64,000 bases of DNA from an uncultured Cetobacterium sp. (GTDB lineage Bacteria > Fusobacteriota > Fusobacteriia > Fusobacteriales > Fusobacteriaceae): assembly GCA_900766645.1 (NCBI GenBank), contig CAAFWD010000215.1, positions 1 through 64,000 on the forward strand. The letters run 5' to 3'. Under the pieces are notes generated by a model. The model saw only the letters and a list, made by a program, of their open reading frames with translations, ran no database searches and was not told where the DNA came from. Each line of letters begins with the position of its first letter. The stretch's first letter is position 1. Shown here one piece after another: positions 8,638-16,789 of the stretch. The position numbers and the translations under genes are program-made.

Positions 8638-10107
8638 ATGGAAAAATTTGACAGTAGAAAATATTTGTTAACTAGTAAGATGGTATTGCTAAAAGCTTTT
8701 AATGAATTGTATCCAGAAGAGTGTTTAGTTATTAGAAATGCTTTGAATAATGGTGTATATGTGACAGTTCAAGGAAGGGAGTTAGTTTCAGAAGAACAGA
8801 TAGAAAAAGTTAAAGAAAAAATGGAAGAGATTGTAAAAAAAGGATTGCCATTAAAAAAAACATTCTTTGAATCAGAAATGATAACAAGGGAAAATTTAAT
8901 GGGATTAAGAGATGATCTTTTAGATCTTCTTGAAAATACGGGAATTATTTCTTTTTATATATATGAGCTAGATGGATATAGAAGTTATTTTATAGAAGAG
9001 TTATATGGAAATACAGGGTATGTAGATTTATTTGAACTTTATCAATATGATGAAGGAATGATATTGAAAACACCAAGGGATATAGATGGAGTTATACAAA
9101 TTCCTAAAGTTATAGATGATAAAAAATTGGCGAAAGTGTATAAGGAAAGTTCTAAGTGGAATGATATAATGAATGTTTCTTGCTTAGGAAGTCTAAATAA
9201 AATAAATTTAGAAGGAAAAATAGTTGAATTAATTAGAGTGAATGAAACATTACATAATAAAAAAATGGCAAAAATAACAGAAAAAATAGTAGAAGACAAA
9301 GAAATAAAAATAATAACAATAGCAGGACCGAGTTCTTCGGGGAAAACAACATTTAGTAATAAATTAAAATTACAACTTCTAGCTTCAGAGTTGAAACCGG
9401 TATTAATATCGTTAGATGATTATTATATAGGGAGAGACAATATTCCTATTGATTTAGATGGAAAAAAAGATTTTGAAAGTGTTTTAGCATTAGATTTAGA
9501 GTTATTAAATGAAAATTTGAAGGGACTACTAAGAGGGGAAAGTGTGGAACTTCCTAAATATGACTTTTCAACTGGAAGCAGAAAAGAACAAGGAGAAATG
9601 ATGGAATTACCGGAGGATGGGATAGTAATTTTAGAAGGAATACATGGTTTGAATGAAAAACTTTTAGAAGGGATACCATCTAGAAAAGTATTTAAAATAT
9701 ATATAAGTTGTTTAACACAGTTAAATATAGATTTTCATAATAGAATAAAAACTAGTGTTGTAAGAAAGATGAGAAGAATTGTAAGAGATAGCATATCAAG
9801 AAATTTTGATGCTGAAGAAACATTGGAGATGTGGGATAGAGTTAGAAGAGGAGAAAGTAAAAATATATTTCCGTATCAGGAAAATGCAGATGTAATATTT
9901 GATACGAGTTTAACCTATGAAATAGGAGTTTTAAAACCATATGTAGAGAGAGAGTTAATAAAGATAAAAATGAACAGCCCTCACTATAAGGAAGCGAGAA
10001 AACTTTTAAGGATGTTGAGTTATTTTACAACTATATCAGATAAGTACGTTCCAGATGATTCGATATTAAAAGAGTTTGTAGGAGGAAGTCATTTCTATGA
10101 TTATTAA
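8638..10107 (+). CDS. Uridine-kinase-like nucleoside kinase with ThrRS-like N-terminal region
   Basis: The 489-residue protein has a phosphoribulokinase/uridine kinase domain in its second half. It shows Walker A AGPSSSGKTTFSNKL (about residue 230), then SLDDYYIGRDNIP, the substrate loop ELPKYDFSTGSRKEQ, and VILEGIHGLN in the Walker B position. The first 200 residues resemble the TGS/second additional domain region found in threonyl-tRNA synthetase, a combination seen in annotated nucleoside kinases of Firmicutes and Fusobacteria. The predicted reaction is NTP-dependent phosphorylation of a nucleoside such as uridine; the true substrate is uncertain. The ATG has an AAGGAGG site. Confidence 0.8.
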   Translation: MEKFDSRKYLLTSKMVLLKAFNELYPEECLVIRNALNNGVYVTVQGRELVSEEQIEKVKEKMEEIVKKGLPLKKTFFESEMITRENLMGLRDDLLDLLENTGIISFYIYELDGYRSYFIEELYGNTGYVDLFELYQYDEGMILKTPRDIDGVIQIPKVIDDKKLAKVYKESSKWNDIMNVSCLGSLNKINLEGKIVELIRVNETLHNKKMAKITEKIVEDKEIKIITIAGPSSSGKTTFSNKLKLQLLASELKPVLISLDDYYIGRDNIPIDLDGKKDFESVLALDLELLNENLKGLLRGESVELPKYDFSTGSRKEQGEMMELPEDGIVILEGIHGLNEKLLEGIPSRKVFKIYISCLTQLNIDFHNRIKTSVVRKMRRIVRDSISRNFDAEETLEMWDRVRRGESKNIFPYQENADVIFDTSLTYEIGVLKPYVERELIKIKMNSPHYKEARKLLRMLSYFTTISDKYVPDDSILKEFVGGSHFYDY

Positions 10108-10121
10108 GAAAAGTATTTAAT

Positions 10122-10167
10122 AAATTGCACCCTGAACCTTTCTGAGTGGAAGGCAAGGGTGCAATTT
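10122..10167. terminator. Bidirectional terminator between the kinase gene and folP
   Basis: A 12-bp perfect outer stem (10122-10133 with 10156-10167, AAATTGCACCCT/AGGGTGCAATTT) and an inner CCTTTC/GAAGG helix have A- and T-rich flanks on either side. It lies between convergent genes. Confidence 0.85.
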
Positions 10168-10989
10168 TTATTTGTTAAAAAATATAATTTTATCAGCAAT
10201 AGAAAAAGCTTTTTTGTGTTCTAAAACATCATGAACTCTTATAATTTTAGCACCTTTAGAAACTCCAATTGTATTTACAGCGATAGTACCTTCTGTTCTT
10301 TCTTTTGGAGAAAGAGATAGATCTAATCCTATAAATCCTTTTTTAGAAACTCCTAGAAGTAAAGGAGCCAGAGAGGAAAGTTCATCTAATCTATTTATAA
10401 CCTCTATATTTTCATCGTATCCTTTTCCAAAGCCAATTCCAGGATCAATAATTATTTTATTAGGATTCAAACCATTATTTTCAGCTATATTAAAAGTTTT
10501 CTGAAAGAATTTTTTCATTGATAGAATAATATCTTCAGAATATATTTTAGAATCTTGATTGTGCATGGCGATAACAACAGCATTATATTTAGCTGCTATT
10601 TTTGCCATTTCTCCATTATCTTTTTGTAGTCCCCACACATCATTAATAATATGAGCGCCATTAGAAAGTGCAGCATCGGCGACTTGGTGTCTATAAGTAT
10701 CTATAGATATAAGACAATCAAATTTTTTAGAAATAGCTTTAATAACTGGGATTACACGATTCAATTCTTCTTCGAGAGAAACTTCAATATGCCCAGGTCT
10801 TGTAGATTGTCCTCCTATATCTATAATATCGGCACCGTCATTTAAAAGTTTTTCAGTTTGTTCTAAGGCTTTTTCAATGGAGTTAAATTGACCACCATCA
10901 GAAAAAGAATCAGGAGTAATGTTTAGGATACCCATAATTAAAGTTTTGTTGTCTAAAGAAAAAAATTTTCCAAGAGATTCGAAATGCAT
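10168..10989 (-). CDS. folP: Dihydropteroate synthase
   Basis: FolP condenses dihydropterin pyrophosphate with p-aminobenzoate and is the sulfonamide target. The 273-residue protein shows MGILNITPDSFSDGG, DIIDIGGQSTRPG, SIDTYRHQVADAAL, HIINDVWG and the IIDPGIGFGKG motif, all expected ligand loops. The ATG has a strong AAGGAGG site 12 nt after folBK. It is last in a folE-folBK-folP operon and ends in a bidirectional terminator. Confidence 0.96.
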   Translation of the reverse strand: MHFESLGKFFSLDNKTLIMGILNITPDSFSDGGQFNSIEKALEQTEKLLNDGADIIDIGGQSTRPGHIEVSLEEELNRVIPVIKAISKKFDCLISIDTYRHQVADAALSNGAHIINDVWGLQKDNGEMAKIAAKYNAVVIAMHNQDSKIYSEDIILSMKKFFQKTFNIAENNGLNPNKIIIDPGIGFGKGYDENIEVINRLDELSSLAPLLLGVSKKGFIGLDLSLSPKERTEGTIAVNTIGVSKGAKIIRVHDVLEHKKAFSIADKIIFFNK

Positions 10990-11000
10990 GTATTACCTCC

Positions 11001-11816
11001 TTATGAATTTAAAAGTCTTTTTAGCATTACAATAGTTTTTCCTTCTAGAGGGTGAATTATATTTGGAGCTATCTCGCTAAGTGGATCCAAAACAAAGGAT
11101 CTTTCGCACATCCATGGGTGAGGGATTGCAAGGTGATCTAATTGATAAATTTCATTATTGAAAAGAAGAATATCTAGGTCGATAATTCTAGGGCCCCATT
11201 TAATTTCTCTAATTCTTCCCATATCTTTTTCAATATTTAAAAGGTTTTCTAATAGTTCTTCAGCGGTTAGAAGAGTTTTTATTTCAAGACAAGCATTTAA
11301 AAAGTTATCTTGAATAACATCTCCGAAAGGTTCTGTTTCTAAAAAATTACTAATTTTTGAAACAGTAGTATTTTTAATTAAGTTAATTTTTGAGATAGCA
11401 GTATCTAAATTCTTTTTAGTATTTCCAATGTTGGTTCCAATAGAAAGATATGCAGTATTTCTTTTTCTATTAGCTTCTACAGCGACAAAATCAAAATGTT
11501 TTTTAATAGGAGCCCAAGGTTTTTTTACAATAACTTTTACAGCATTGATAAGGGGGTACTCTATTAGTACATTTTCAGCTATGGACTCAGCTAACGCTTC
11601 GATTAAATCGAATGATTTTGAAAAGAAAACTTTTTCTACGGTGTCAGAAACAAAACCGTAATGAGTTGAGTGTTCTAAATCGTCATTAACACCAGCCTTT
11701 CTAAAAGATGTTTCCATTTCTAAAGAGATTACAAATTTTTGATGTAAAAATTTTTCCTCTTGAAAAACACCATGATTACCTATAAATTCTAGATTTTTTA
11801 TATATATTTTATCCAT
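11001..11816 (-). CDS. folBK: Bifunctional dihydroneopterin aldolase / HPPK fusion (FolB-FolK)
   Basis: Residues 1-115 are dihydroneopterin aldolase (start MDKIYIKNLEFIGNHGVFQ, later VKVIVKKPWAPI). Residues about 120-271 are 6-hydroxymethyl-7,8-dihydropterin pyrophosphokinase, with AYLSIGTNIGNTKKNL, then IKWGPRIIDLDILLFNNE and the IPHPWMCERSFVLDPLSEI active-site stretch. The two enzymes catalyse consecutive folate steps, producing the substrate of the adjacent folP. Total length (271) equals the sum of two separate enzymes, so this is a true fusion. The ATG has an AAGGAG site. Confidence 0.95.
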   Translation of the reverse strand: MDKIYIKNLEFIGNHGVFQEEKFLHQKFVISLEMETSFRKAGVNDDLEHSTHYGFVSDTVEKVFFSKSFDLIEALAESIAENVLIEYPLINAVKVIVKKPWAPIKKHFDFVAVEANRKRNTAYLSIGTNIGNTKKNLDTAISKINLIKNTTVSKISNFLETEPFGDVIQDNFLNACLEIKTLLTAEELLENLLNIEKDMGRIREIKWGPRIIDLDILLFNNEIYQLDHLAIPHPWMCERSFVLDPLSEIAPNIIHPLEGKTIVMLKRLLNS

Positions 11817-11828
11817 AGTATCTCCTTT

Positions 11829-12380
11829 TTATTTTATAAGTGTTAAAACTTCTGTTTTTAAATTTGAATTACTATCAAAAACTCCTCTTGAAGCAGTTGT
11901 AATAACTTTAGAACCTACAGCTTTTACTCCACGCATAGTCATGCATGTGTGTTCTGCTTCAACGACTAGAAAAACACCTTTTGGATTTAAAGATGAAAAA
12001 ATAGCATCTGCAATTTCTGCAGTTAATCTTTCCTGAAGTTGGGGTCTTTTAGAAAAAGCTTCAATAACTTTAATTAAATCACCAAAACCAACAATTTTTC
12101 CATTTGGAATATAAGCAATAGATATTTTTCCGAAAAATGGAAGAAAATGGTGCTCACACATAGAGTAAAAAGTTATATTTTTTTCTAAAACTAAATCATC
12201 TTTTTCAACAGGAAAAGTTCTTTTTAGAAAATCAGAAGGGTTAAGTTTTAATCCTGAAAAGATTTCTTTATAAAAAAGTTCAATTCTTTCAGGAGTATTT
12301 TCAATGACCTCTTGAGAGATTAGATTGTTATCTGAATTTAATTCAGTAATTATATTTTTAATAGCATTTTTTATACTCAA
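11829..12380 (-). CDS. folE: GTP cyclohydrolase I
   Basis: FolE opens the GTP ring to make dihydroneopterin triphosphate, the first folate step. The 183-residue product shows the zinc and active-site motifs FYSMCEHHFLPFFGK and VEAEHTCMTMRGVKAVGS, with SKRPQLQERLT in between. The start is TTG (12378-12380) behind AGGTGA; no ATG fits the family N-terminus better. It leads the folate operon and is transcribed from an extended -10 promoter divergent from ylxM. Confidence 0.95.
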   Translation of the reverse strand: MSIKNAIKNIITELNSDNNLISQEVIENTPERIELFYKEIFSGLKLNPSDFLKRTFPVEKDDLVLEKNITFYSMCEHHFLPFFGKISIAYIPNGKIVGFGDLIKVIEAFSKRPQLQERLTAEIADAIFSSLNPKGVFLVVEAEHTCMTMRGVKAVGSKVITTASRGVFDSNSNLKTEVLTLIK

Positions 12381-12412
12381 TTTTTCACCTCGAATATTCA
12401 GTTATATATTGG

Positions 12413-12421
12413 ATTATAACA
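12413..12421 (-). promoter_or_regulatory. Extended -10 promoter of folE
   Basis: The minus strand reads TGTTATAAT, a complete extended -10 element. No good -35 lies at the normal distance, as is common for extended -10 promoters. The leader before the TTG start is short, about 25-30 nt. Confidence 0.6.
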
Positions 12422-12468
12422 TAATATAATTACAAAAAAATAGATAAATGTTTGTAAAGAAAAAATGC

Positions 12469-12497
12469 TTGACAAACTTTGGCGATATAGATATAAT
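12469..12497 (+). promoter_or_regulatory. Consensus sigma-70 promoter of ylxM-ffh-rpsP
   Basis: TTGACA (12469-12474) and TATAAT (12492-12497) are separated by exactly 17 bp, a perfect consensus. The predicted start near 12504 lies only about 8 nt before the ylxM ATG. Confidence 0.85.
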
Positions 12498-12511
12498 ATA
12501 TTGGTGATATT

Positions 12512-12823
12512 ATGGAATTGGATGAGATGTTAGAAGTCTCTATTCTGCTTGACTATTATAAGAATCTTTTGAGTGATAGACAAAAAGAATATTTGTTAGA
12601 GCACTTCGAAGAAGATTTATCTTTAACAGAGATAGGAAAAAAGCACAATGTAAGTAGACAAGCTGTCTATGATAATATTAAAAGAGGAATAAAAATCTTA
12701 AGGGGTTATGAAAATAAGATAGGATTCTATAAAAGAGATAGAGAGCTTTTAGCCCAACTTAAAGATTTAAGAGAAAATTTTTCTAAGAAAAAATTAGATG
12801 AGATAATTGAAAAAAACTTTTAG
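12512..12823 (+). CDS. ylxM: YlxM family DNA-binding protein
   Basis: This 103-residue helix-turn-helix protein (LSLTEIGKKHNVSRQAVYDNIKRG at about 48-71) belongs to the YlxM/p13 family, encoded with ffh in many Firmicutes and reported to act on the signal recognition particle. The family start MELDEMLEVSILLDYY supports the ATG at 12512. GGTGAT precedes it by only three bases and the transcript probably begins just upstream. ffh follows directly. Confidence 0.9.
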   Translation: MELDEMLEVSILLDYYKNLLSDRQKEYLLEHFEEDLSLTEIGKKHNVSRQAVYDNIKRGIKILRGYENKIGFYKRDRELLAQLKDLRENFSKKKLDEIIEKNF

Positions 12824-12834
12824 TAGGGGTGGCC

Positions 12835-14178
12835 ATGTTAGAAAATTTAGGAAGTAGATTCCAAGATATAATGAAAAAAGTAAGGGGTCATGGAAAACTA
12901 AGTGAAAGCAACATAAAAGAAGCTTTACGTGAAGTTAGAATGTCTTTACTAGAGGCCGATGTAAACTATAAAGTAGTTAAAGATTTTGTGTCTAGAATAC
13001 AAGAAAAGGCTGTAGGGACAGAGGTTTTAACAGGTATAAATCCAGGACAACAATTTATCAAAATTGTAAATGATGAGTTAATAGAGCTTTTAGGTGGAAC
13101 AAATTCAAGATTAACTAAAAGTGTAAAAAATCCGACTGTAATAATGTTAGCAGGATTACAAGGAGCAGGAAAAACTACATTTGCAGCAAAATTAGCTAAT
13201 CACTTAAAAAAGAAAGGTGAAAAGTTATTTTTAATAGGAGCAGATATATATAGACCAGCAGCTATGAAGCAATTAGAGGTTTTAGCTCAGCAGATAGGTG
13301 TGGATGTATATTTTGAATTAGGTAGTAACGATGCAGTGGGTATTTGTGAAAGAGGACTTGCAAAAGCTAAAGAAGTGGGAGCAACTTACTTAATAATAGA
13401 TACTGCAGGAAGATTACATATAGATGAAAAATTAATGGAAGAGTTAAAAGATGTTAGAAAAATAGTAAGACCTCAAGAGATACTTCTTGTAGTGGATTCT
13501 ATGATCGGACAAGATGCTGTTAACTTAGCACAATCGTTTAACAATGCATTAAGTATAGATGGAGTGGTTTTAACAAAGTTTGATGGAGACACAAGAGGAG
13601 GAGCTGCACTATCTATAAAATCAGTTGTGGGAAAACCTATAAAGTTTGTAGGAACTGGAGAAAAGATAGAAGATCTAGAGCTTTTCCATCCTGAGAGATT
13701 GGCTTCAAGAATTTTAGGAATGGGAGATGTTGTTTCTCTTGTAGAAAAAGCTCAAGAGGCTATAGATGAAGAGGATGCAAAGTCTTTAGAGGAAAAAATC
13801 AGAACTCAAAAATTTGATTTAGATGATTTCTTAAAGCAACTTCAAAATATAAAAAAATTAGGTTCTTTAGGAAGCATATTAAAAATGATTCCTGGAATGG
13901 GTCAAATAGGAGATTTAGCCCCAGCTGAAAAAGAAATGAAAAAGGTAGAGGCTATAATTCAATCAATGACAAAAGAGGAAAGAAAAAAGCCTGAACTTTT
14001 AAAAGCTAGCAGAAAGCAAAGAATTGCAAAAGGAAGTGGAACTCAAGTATCAGATGTAAATAAATTGTTAAAACAATTTGAACAGATGAGAGAGATGATG
14101 AAGATGTTTTCAACTGGAAAGTTTCCACAGCTACCTGGAATGGGTGGGAAAAAAGGTGGAATGAAATTTCCTTTTTAA
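12835..14178 (+). CDS. ffh: Signal recognition particle protein Ffh
   Basis: Ffh binds 4.5S/SRP RNA and signal sequences and delivers ribosomes to the membrane with FtsY. The N domain is followed by the G domain with GLQGAGKTT (about residue 106), DTAGRLH, and TKFDGDTRGGAALS. The C-terminal methionine-rich M domain ends MGGKKGGMKFPF. I chose the ATG at 12835 because MLENLGSRFQ is the usual family start and AGGGGTG sits at a proper distance; a GTG two codons upstream (12829) would lie inside that Shine-Dalgarno. Length is then 447 residues. Confidence 0.97.
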   Translation: MLENLGSRFQDIMKKVRGHGKLSESNIKEALREVRMSLLEADVNYKVVKDFVSRIQEKAVGTEVLTGINPGQQFIKIVNDELIELLGGTNSRLTKSVKNPTVIMLAGLQGAGKTTFAAKLANHLKKKGEKLFLIGADIYRPAAMKQLEVLAQQIGVDVYFELGSNDAVGICERGLAKAKEVGATYLIIDTAGRLHIDEKLMEELKDVRKIVRPQEILLVVDSMIGQDAVNLAQSFNNALSIDGVVLTKFDGDTRGGAALSIKSVVGKPIKFVGTGEKIEDLELFHPERLASRILGMGDVVSLVEKAQEAIDEEDAKSLEEKIRTQKFDLDDFLKQLQNIKKLGSLGSILKMIPGMGQIGDLAPAEKEMKKVEAIIQSMTKEERKKPELLKASRKQRIAKGSGTQVSDVNKLLKQFEQMREMMKMFSTGKFPQLPGMGGKKGGMKFPF

Positions 14179-14239
14179 AAATAAAAATTAGTTAAACCCA
14201 AAAATAAAATAGAGATATATAAAGGAGAAGTGATTTTAA

Positions 14240-14503
14240 ATGTTAAAATTAAGATTAACTAGAATGGGAAGCAAAAAGAGACCTGTATACAGAATAGCAG
14301 CTATGGAAGCGTTATCAAGAAGAGATGGAAAGGCAGTAGCATACTTAGGAAACTACTTCCCATTAGAGGATGGAAAAGTAACTCTTAAAGAAGAGGAAAT
14401 CGTAAAGTTCCTTATGAACGGAGCACAACCTACAAGAACAGTTAAGTCATTATTAGACAAAGCTGGAGTTTGGGCAAAGTTCGAAGCTGCAAAGAAAAAC
14501 TAA
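14240..14503 (+). CDS. rpsP: 30S ribosomal protein S16
   Basis: The 87-residue protein has the S16 start MLKLRLTRMGSKKRPVYRI, then LGNYFPLEDGKVTLKEE and the typical GAQPTRTVKSLLDKAGV. The ylxM-ffh-rpsP order is common in Firmicutes. The ATG has an AAGGAGAAG site and a terminator follows directly. Confidence 0.98.
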   Translation: MLKLRLTRMGSKKRPVYRIAAMEALSRRDGKAVAYLGNYFPLEDGKVTLKEEEIVKFLMNGAQPTRTVKSLLDKAGVWAKFEAAKKN

Positions 14504-14517
14504 TTGCAATAAAAATG

Positions 14518-14542
14518 AGGTGCCTAAAAGGCACCTTTTTTT
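14518..14542 (+). terminator. Intrinsic terminator after rpsP
   Basis: AGGTGCC-TAAAA-GGCACCT (14518-14524 with 14530-14536) is a compact hairpin followed by a T-run, ending the ylxM-ffh-rpsP transcript. Confidence 0.93.
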
Positions 14543-14552
14543 CTGTTTATAT

Positions 14553-14582
14553 TAGACAATGATTATTAAAATATGGTATAAT
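14553..14582 (+). promoter_or_regulatory. Promoter of tex
   Basis: TAGACA (14553-14558) and TATAAT (14577-14582) are 18 bp apart, and TGG precedes the -10 to give an extended element. The start is expected near 14589, about 30 nt before tex. Confidence 0.7.
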
Positions 14583-14617
14583 ACAAGGTAAATTCGACAA
14601 CAAAAAGGAGATAGAAT

Positions 14618-16786
14618 ATGGATATGCTCTTTAATAGAATTGCAAAAGAAATGGGGTTAAAGGTTAGTCAGATATCTAATACAATAAAGTTATTGGATGA
14701 AGGGGCAACTGTACCATTTATAGCAAGATACAGAAAAGAAATTACTGAAAATTTAGACGAAACGAATATTTTGAAGATATCAGAGATGATAACATATTTA
14801 AGAAATTTGGAAAGTAGAAAAGATGAAGTAATTAGATTGATCGATGAACAAGGAAAACTAACAGAAGAACTTCAAAAGCAAATTTTAGCAGCAGAAAAAC
14901 TTCAGGAAGTTGAAGATTTGTATTTTCCATATAAAAAGAAGAGAAAAACAAAAGCTGACGTTGCTAAAGAGCAAGGTCTTGAACCTCTATCTGAGTTTCT
15001 TTATAAATGTAACTCATATTCAGAACTAGAGGAAAAGGCAAAAGAGTTTATAACGGAAGAGGTTACAACTATTGAATTGGCAATAGAAGGAGCCAAGCTA
15101 ATTATTGCTCAAAATATTTCAGAAAAACCTAAGTACAGAGAAAAAATAAGAGAGGAACTATTAAAAAAAGGGATTTTAGTTTCTAAAAAAACTAAAAAAG
15201 CTGAGGAGATAGATTCCAAGCTTGTGTACAAAGATTATTATGAATATGAAGAGAATGTTGCAAAAGCTGTTTCTCACAGAATATTAGCTTTAAATAGAGG
15301 TGAGAAAGAGGATGTATTATCTGTAAGTGTTGTTTTTAATGATTTAGAAAGGGAATTTATAGAAAATTACCTACTAAAATGTGAATTTGAAAATAAATCT
15401 TTAGTAGAATTATATAAAGAGGTTATTAAGGATTCGCTAACTAGATTGATACTACCATCTATTGAAAGAGAAGTTAGAAATATTTTGACAGAAAAATCAG
15501 AAGAGGAAGCAATAGTTGTATTTAAAGAAAATTTAAAAAATCTATTAATGCAATCTCCTTTAGATAATAAAAATATACTAGCTTTAGATCCAGGATATAG
15601 AACAGGTTGTAAAGTAGCAGTTATAGATAATAATGGATTTTACAGAGAGAGCACAGTTTTCTTTCTAGTAAAAAATATGCATACAGAAAAACAATTAAAA
15701 GATGCAGAAAAGAGAATGATAGATCTTATAGAGAAGTATTCTGTAGATATAGTTGTTATAGGAAATGGAACTGCATCAAGAGAAACAGAGAGTTTTGTTG
15801 CAGAAGTTCTTAAGAAGCTAAAAAAAGATGTAAAATATCTAATTGGAAATGAAGCAGGAGCATCAATATATTCTGCATCTAAAATAGCGGTAGAAGAATT
15901 TCCAGATTTAGATGTAACAGTTAGGGGAGCTATTTCCATTGGAAGAAGAATACAGGATCCTTTAGCTGAATTAGTAAAGATAGATCCTAAATCTATTGGA
16001 GTTGGGATGTATCAACATGATGTGAATCAAAAAAAATTAGATGCGTCATTAGAAGAGGTAATAGAACAAGTTGTAAATAGAGTTGGAGTAAACTTGAATA
16101 CAGCTTCATGGGCTTTATTATCATATATATCAGGAGTAAAAAAGACAGTAGCTAAAAATATAGTTGAATACAGAAAAGAGAATGGAAATTTTAAGAACAG
16201 AAAAGAGTTGTTGAAAGTAAAGGGAATAGGTGCAAAAGCTTATGAACAAATGGCCGGATTTTTAGTTATTTTAAATGGTGAAAACAGTTTAGATAACACA
16301 ATCATTCACCCAGAATCATATGGGATTGCAGAGGATATTCTTAAATCTGTAGGGTTAAGCTTGAAAGAATATGCTAAAGATCCTGCTTTAGCAAGAGACA
16401 AGTTTAAAGGATTTGATCCTAAGAAGTACTCGGAAGAAAATGGATTAGGATCTGAAACTGTAAAAGATATATATGAAGCTTTAATTAAGGAAAGAAGAGA
16501 CCCAAGAGATAGCTTCCAAAAGCCGTTATTAAAATCAGATATTTTAAGTATAGAAAATTTAACTCCTGGAATGGAGTTAGAGGGAACAGTTAGAAATGTT
16601 GTTAAATTTGGTGCTTTTATAGATATTGGTTTAAAAAATGATGCTCTTCTTCATATATCGGAGATATCAGATAAATTTATAGATGATCCAAGTAAAGTTT
16701 TAGCAGTTGGACAAATTATAAAAGTTAAGATAAAAGATATTGATAGAGAAAGGGAGAGAGTAGGGTTAACAAAAAAGGGGTTATAA
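14618..16786 (+). CDS. tex: Tex family RNA-binding protein
   Basis: Tex is a cytoplasmic RNA-binding factor linked to transcription, of normal length here (722). The N-terminal helical region has the family hallmark GATVPFIARYRKE. A YqgF/RNase H-like domain begins at LALDPGYRTGCKVAVID (about residue 325). Helix-hairpin-helix segments (about 495-560) include ELLKVKGIGAKAYEQ. A C-terminal S1 domain begins at GMELEGTVRNVVKFGAFIDIG. The ATG has an AAGGAG site 7 nt upstream. It is first of a cluster running through ileS to glyS. Confidence 0.95.
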   Translation: MDMLFNRIAKEMGLKVSQISNTIKLLDEGATVPFIARYRKEITENLDETNILKISEMITYLRNLESRKDEVIRLIDEQGKLTEELQKQILAAEKLQEVEDLYFPYKKKRKTKADVAKEQGLEPLSEFLYKCNSYSELEEKAKEFITEEVTTIELAIEGAKLIIAQNISEKPKYREKIREELLKKGILVSKKTKKAEEIDSKLVYKDYYEYEENVAKAVSHRILALNRGEKEDVLSVSVVFNDLEREFIENYLLKCEFENKSLVELYKEVIKDSLTRLILPSIEREVRNILTEKSEEEAIVVFKENLKNLLMQSPLDNKNILALDPGYRTGCKVAVIDNNGFYRESTVFFLVKNMHTEKQLKDAEKRMIDLIEKYSVDIVVIGNGTASRETESFVAEVLKKLKKDVKYLIGNEAGASIYSASKIAVEEFPDLDVTVRGAISIGRRIQDPLAELVKIDPKSIGVGMYQHDVNQKKLDASLEEVIEQVVNRVGVNLNTASWALLSYISGVKKTVAKNIVEYRKENGNFKNRKELLKVKGIGAKAYEQMAGFLVILNGENSLDNTIIHPESYGIAEDILKSVGLSLKEYAKDPALARDKFKGFDPKKYSEENGLGSETVKDIYEALIKERRDPRDSFQKPLLKSDILSIENLTPGMELEGTVRNVVKFGAFIDIGLKNDALLHISEISDKFIDDPSKVLAVGQIIKVKIKDIDRERERVGLTKKGL

Positions 16787-16789
16787 AAT

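Noticed and set aside
12829..12834. GTG start for ffh two codons before the ATG
   Set aside because: It lies inside the AGGGGTG Shine-Dalgarno, and the family N-terminus begins at the ATG at 12835.
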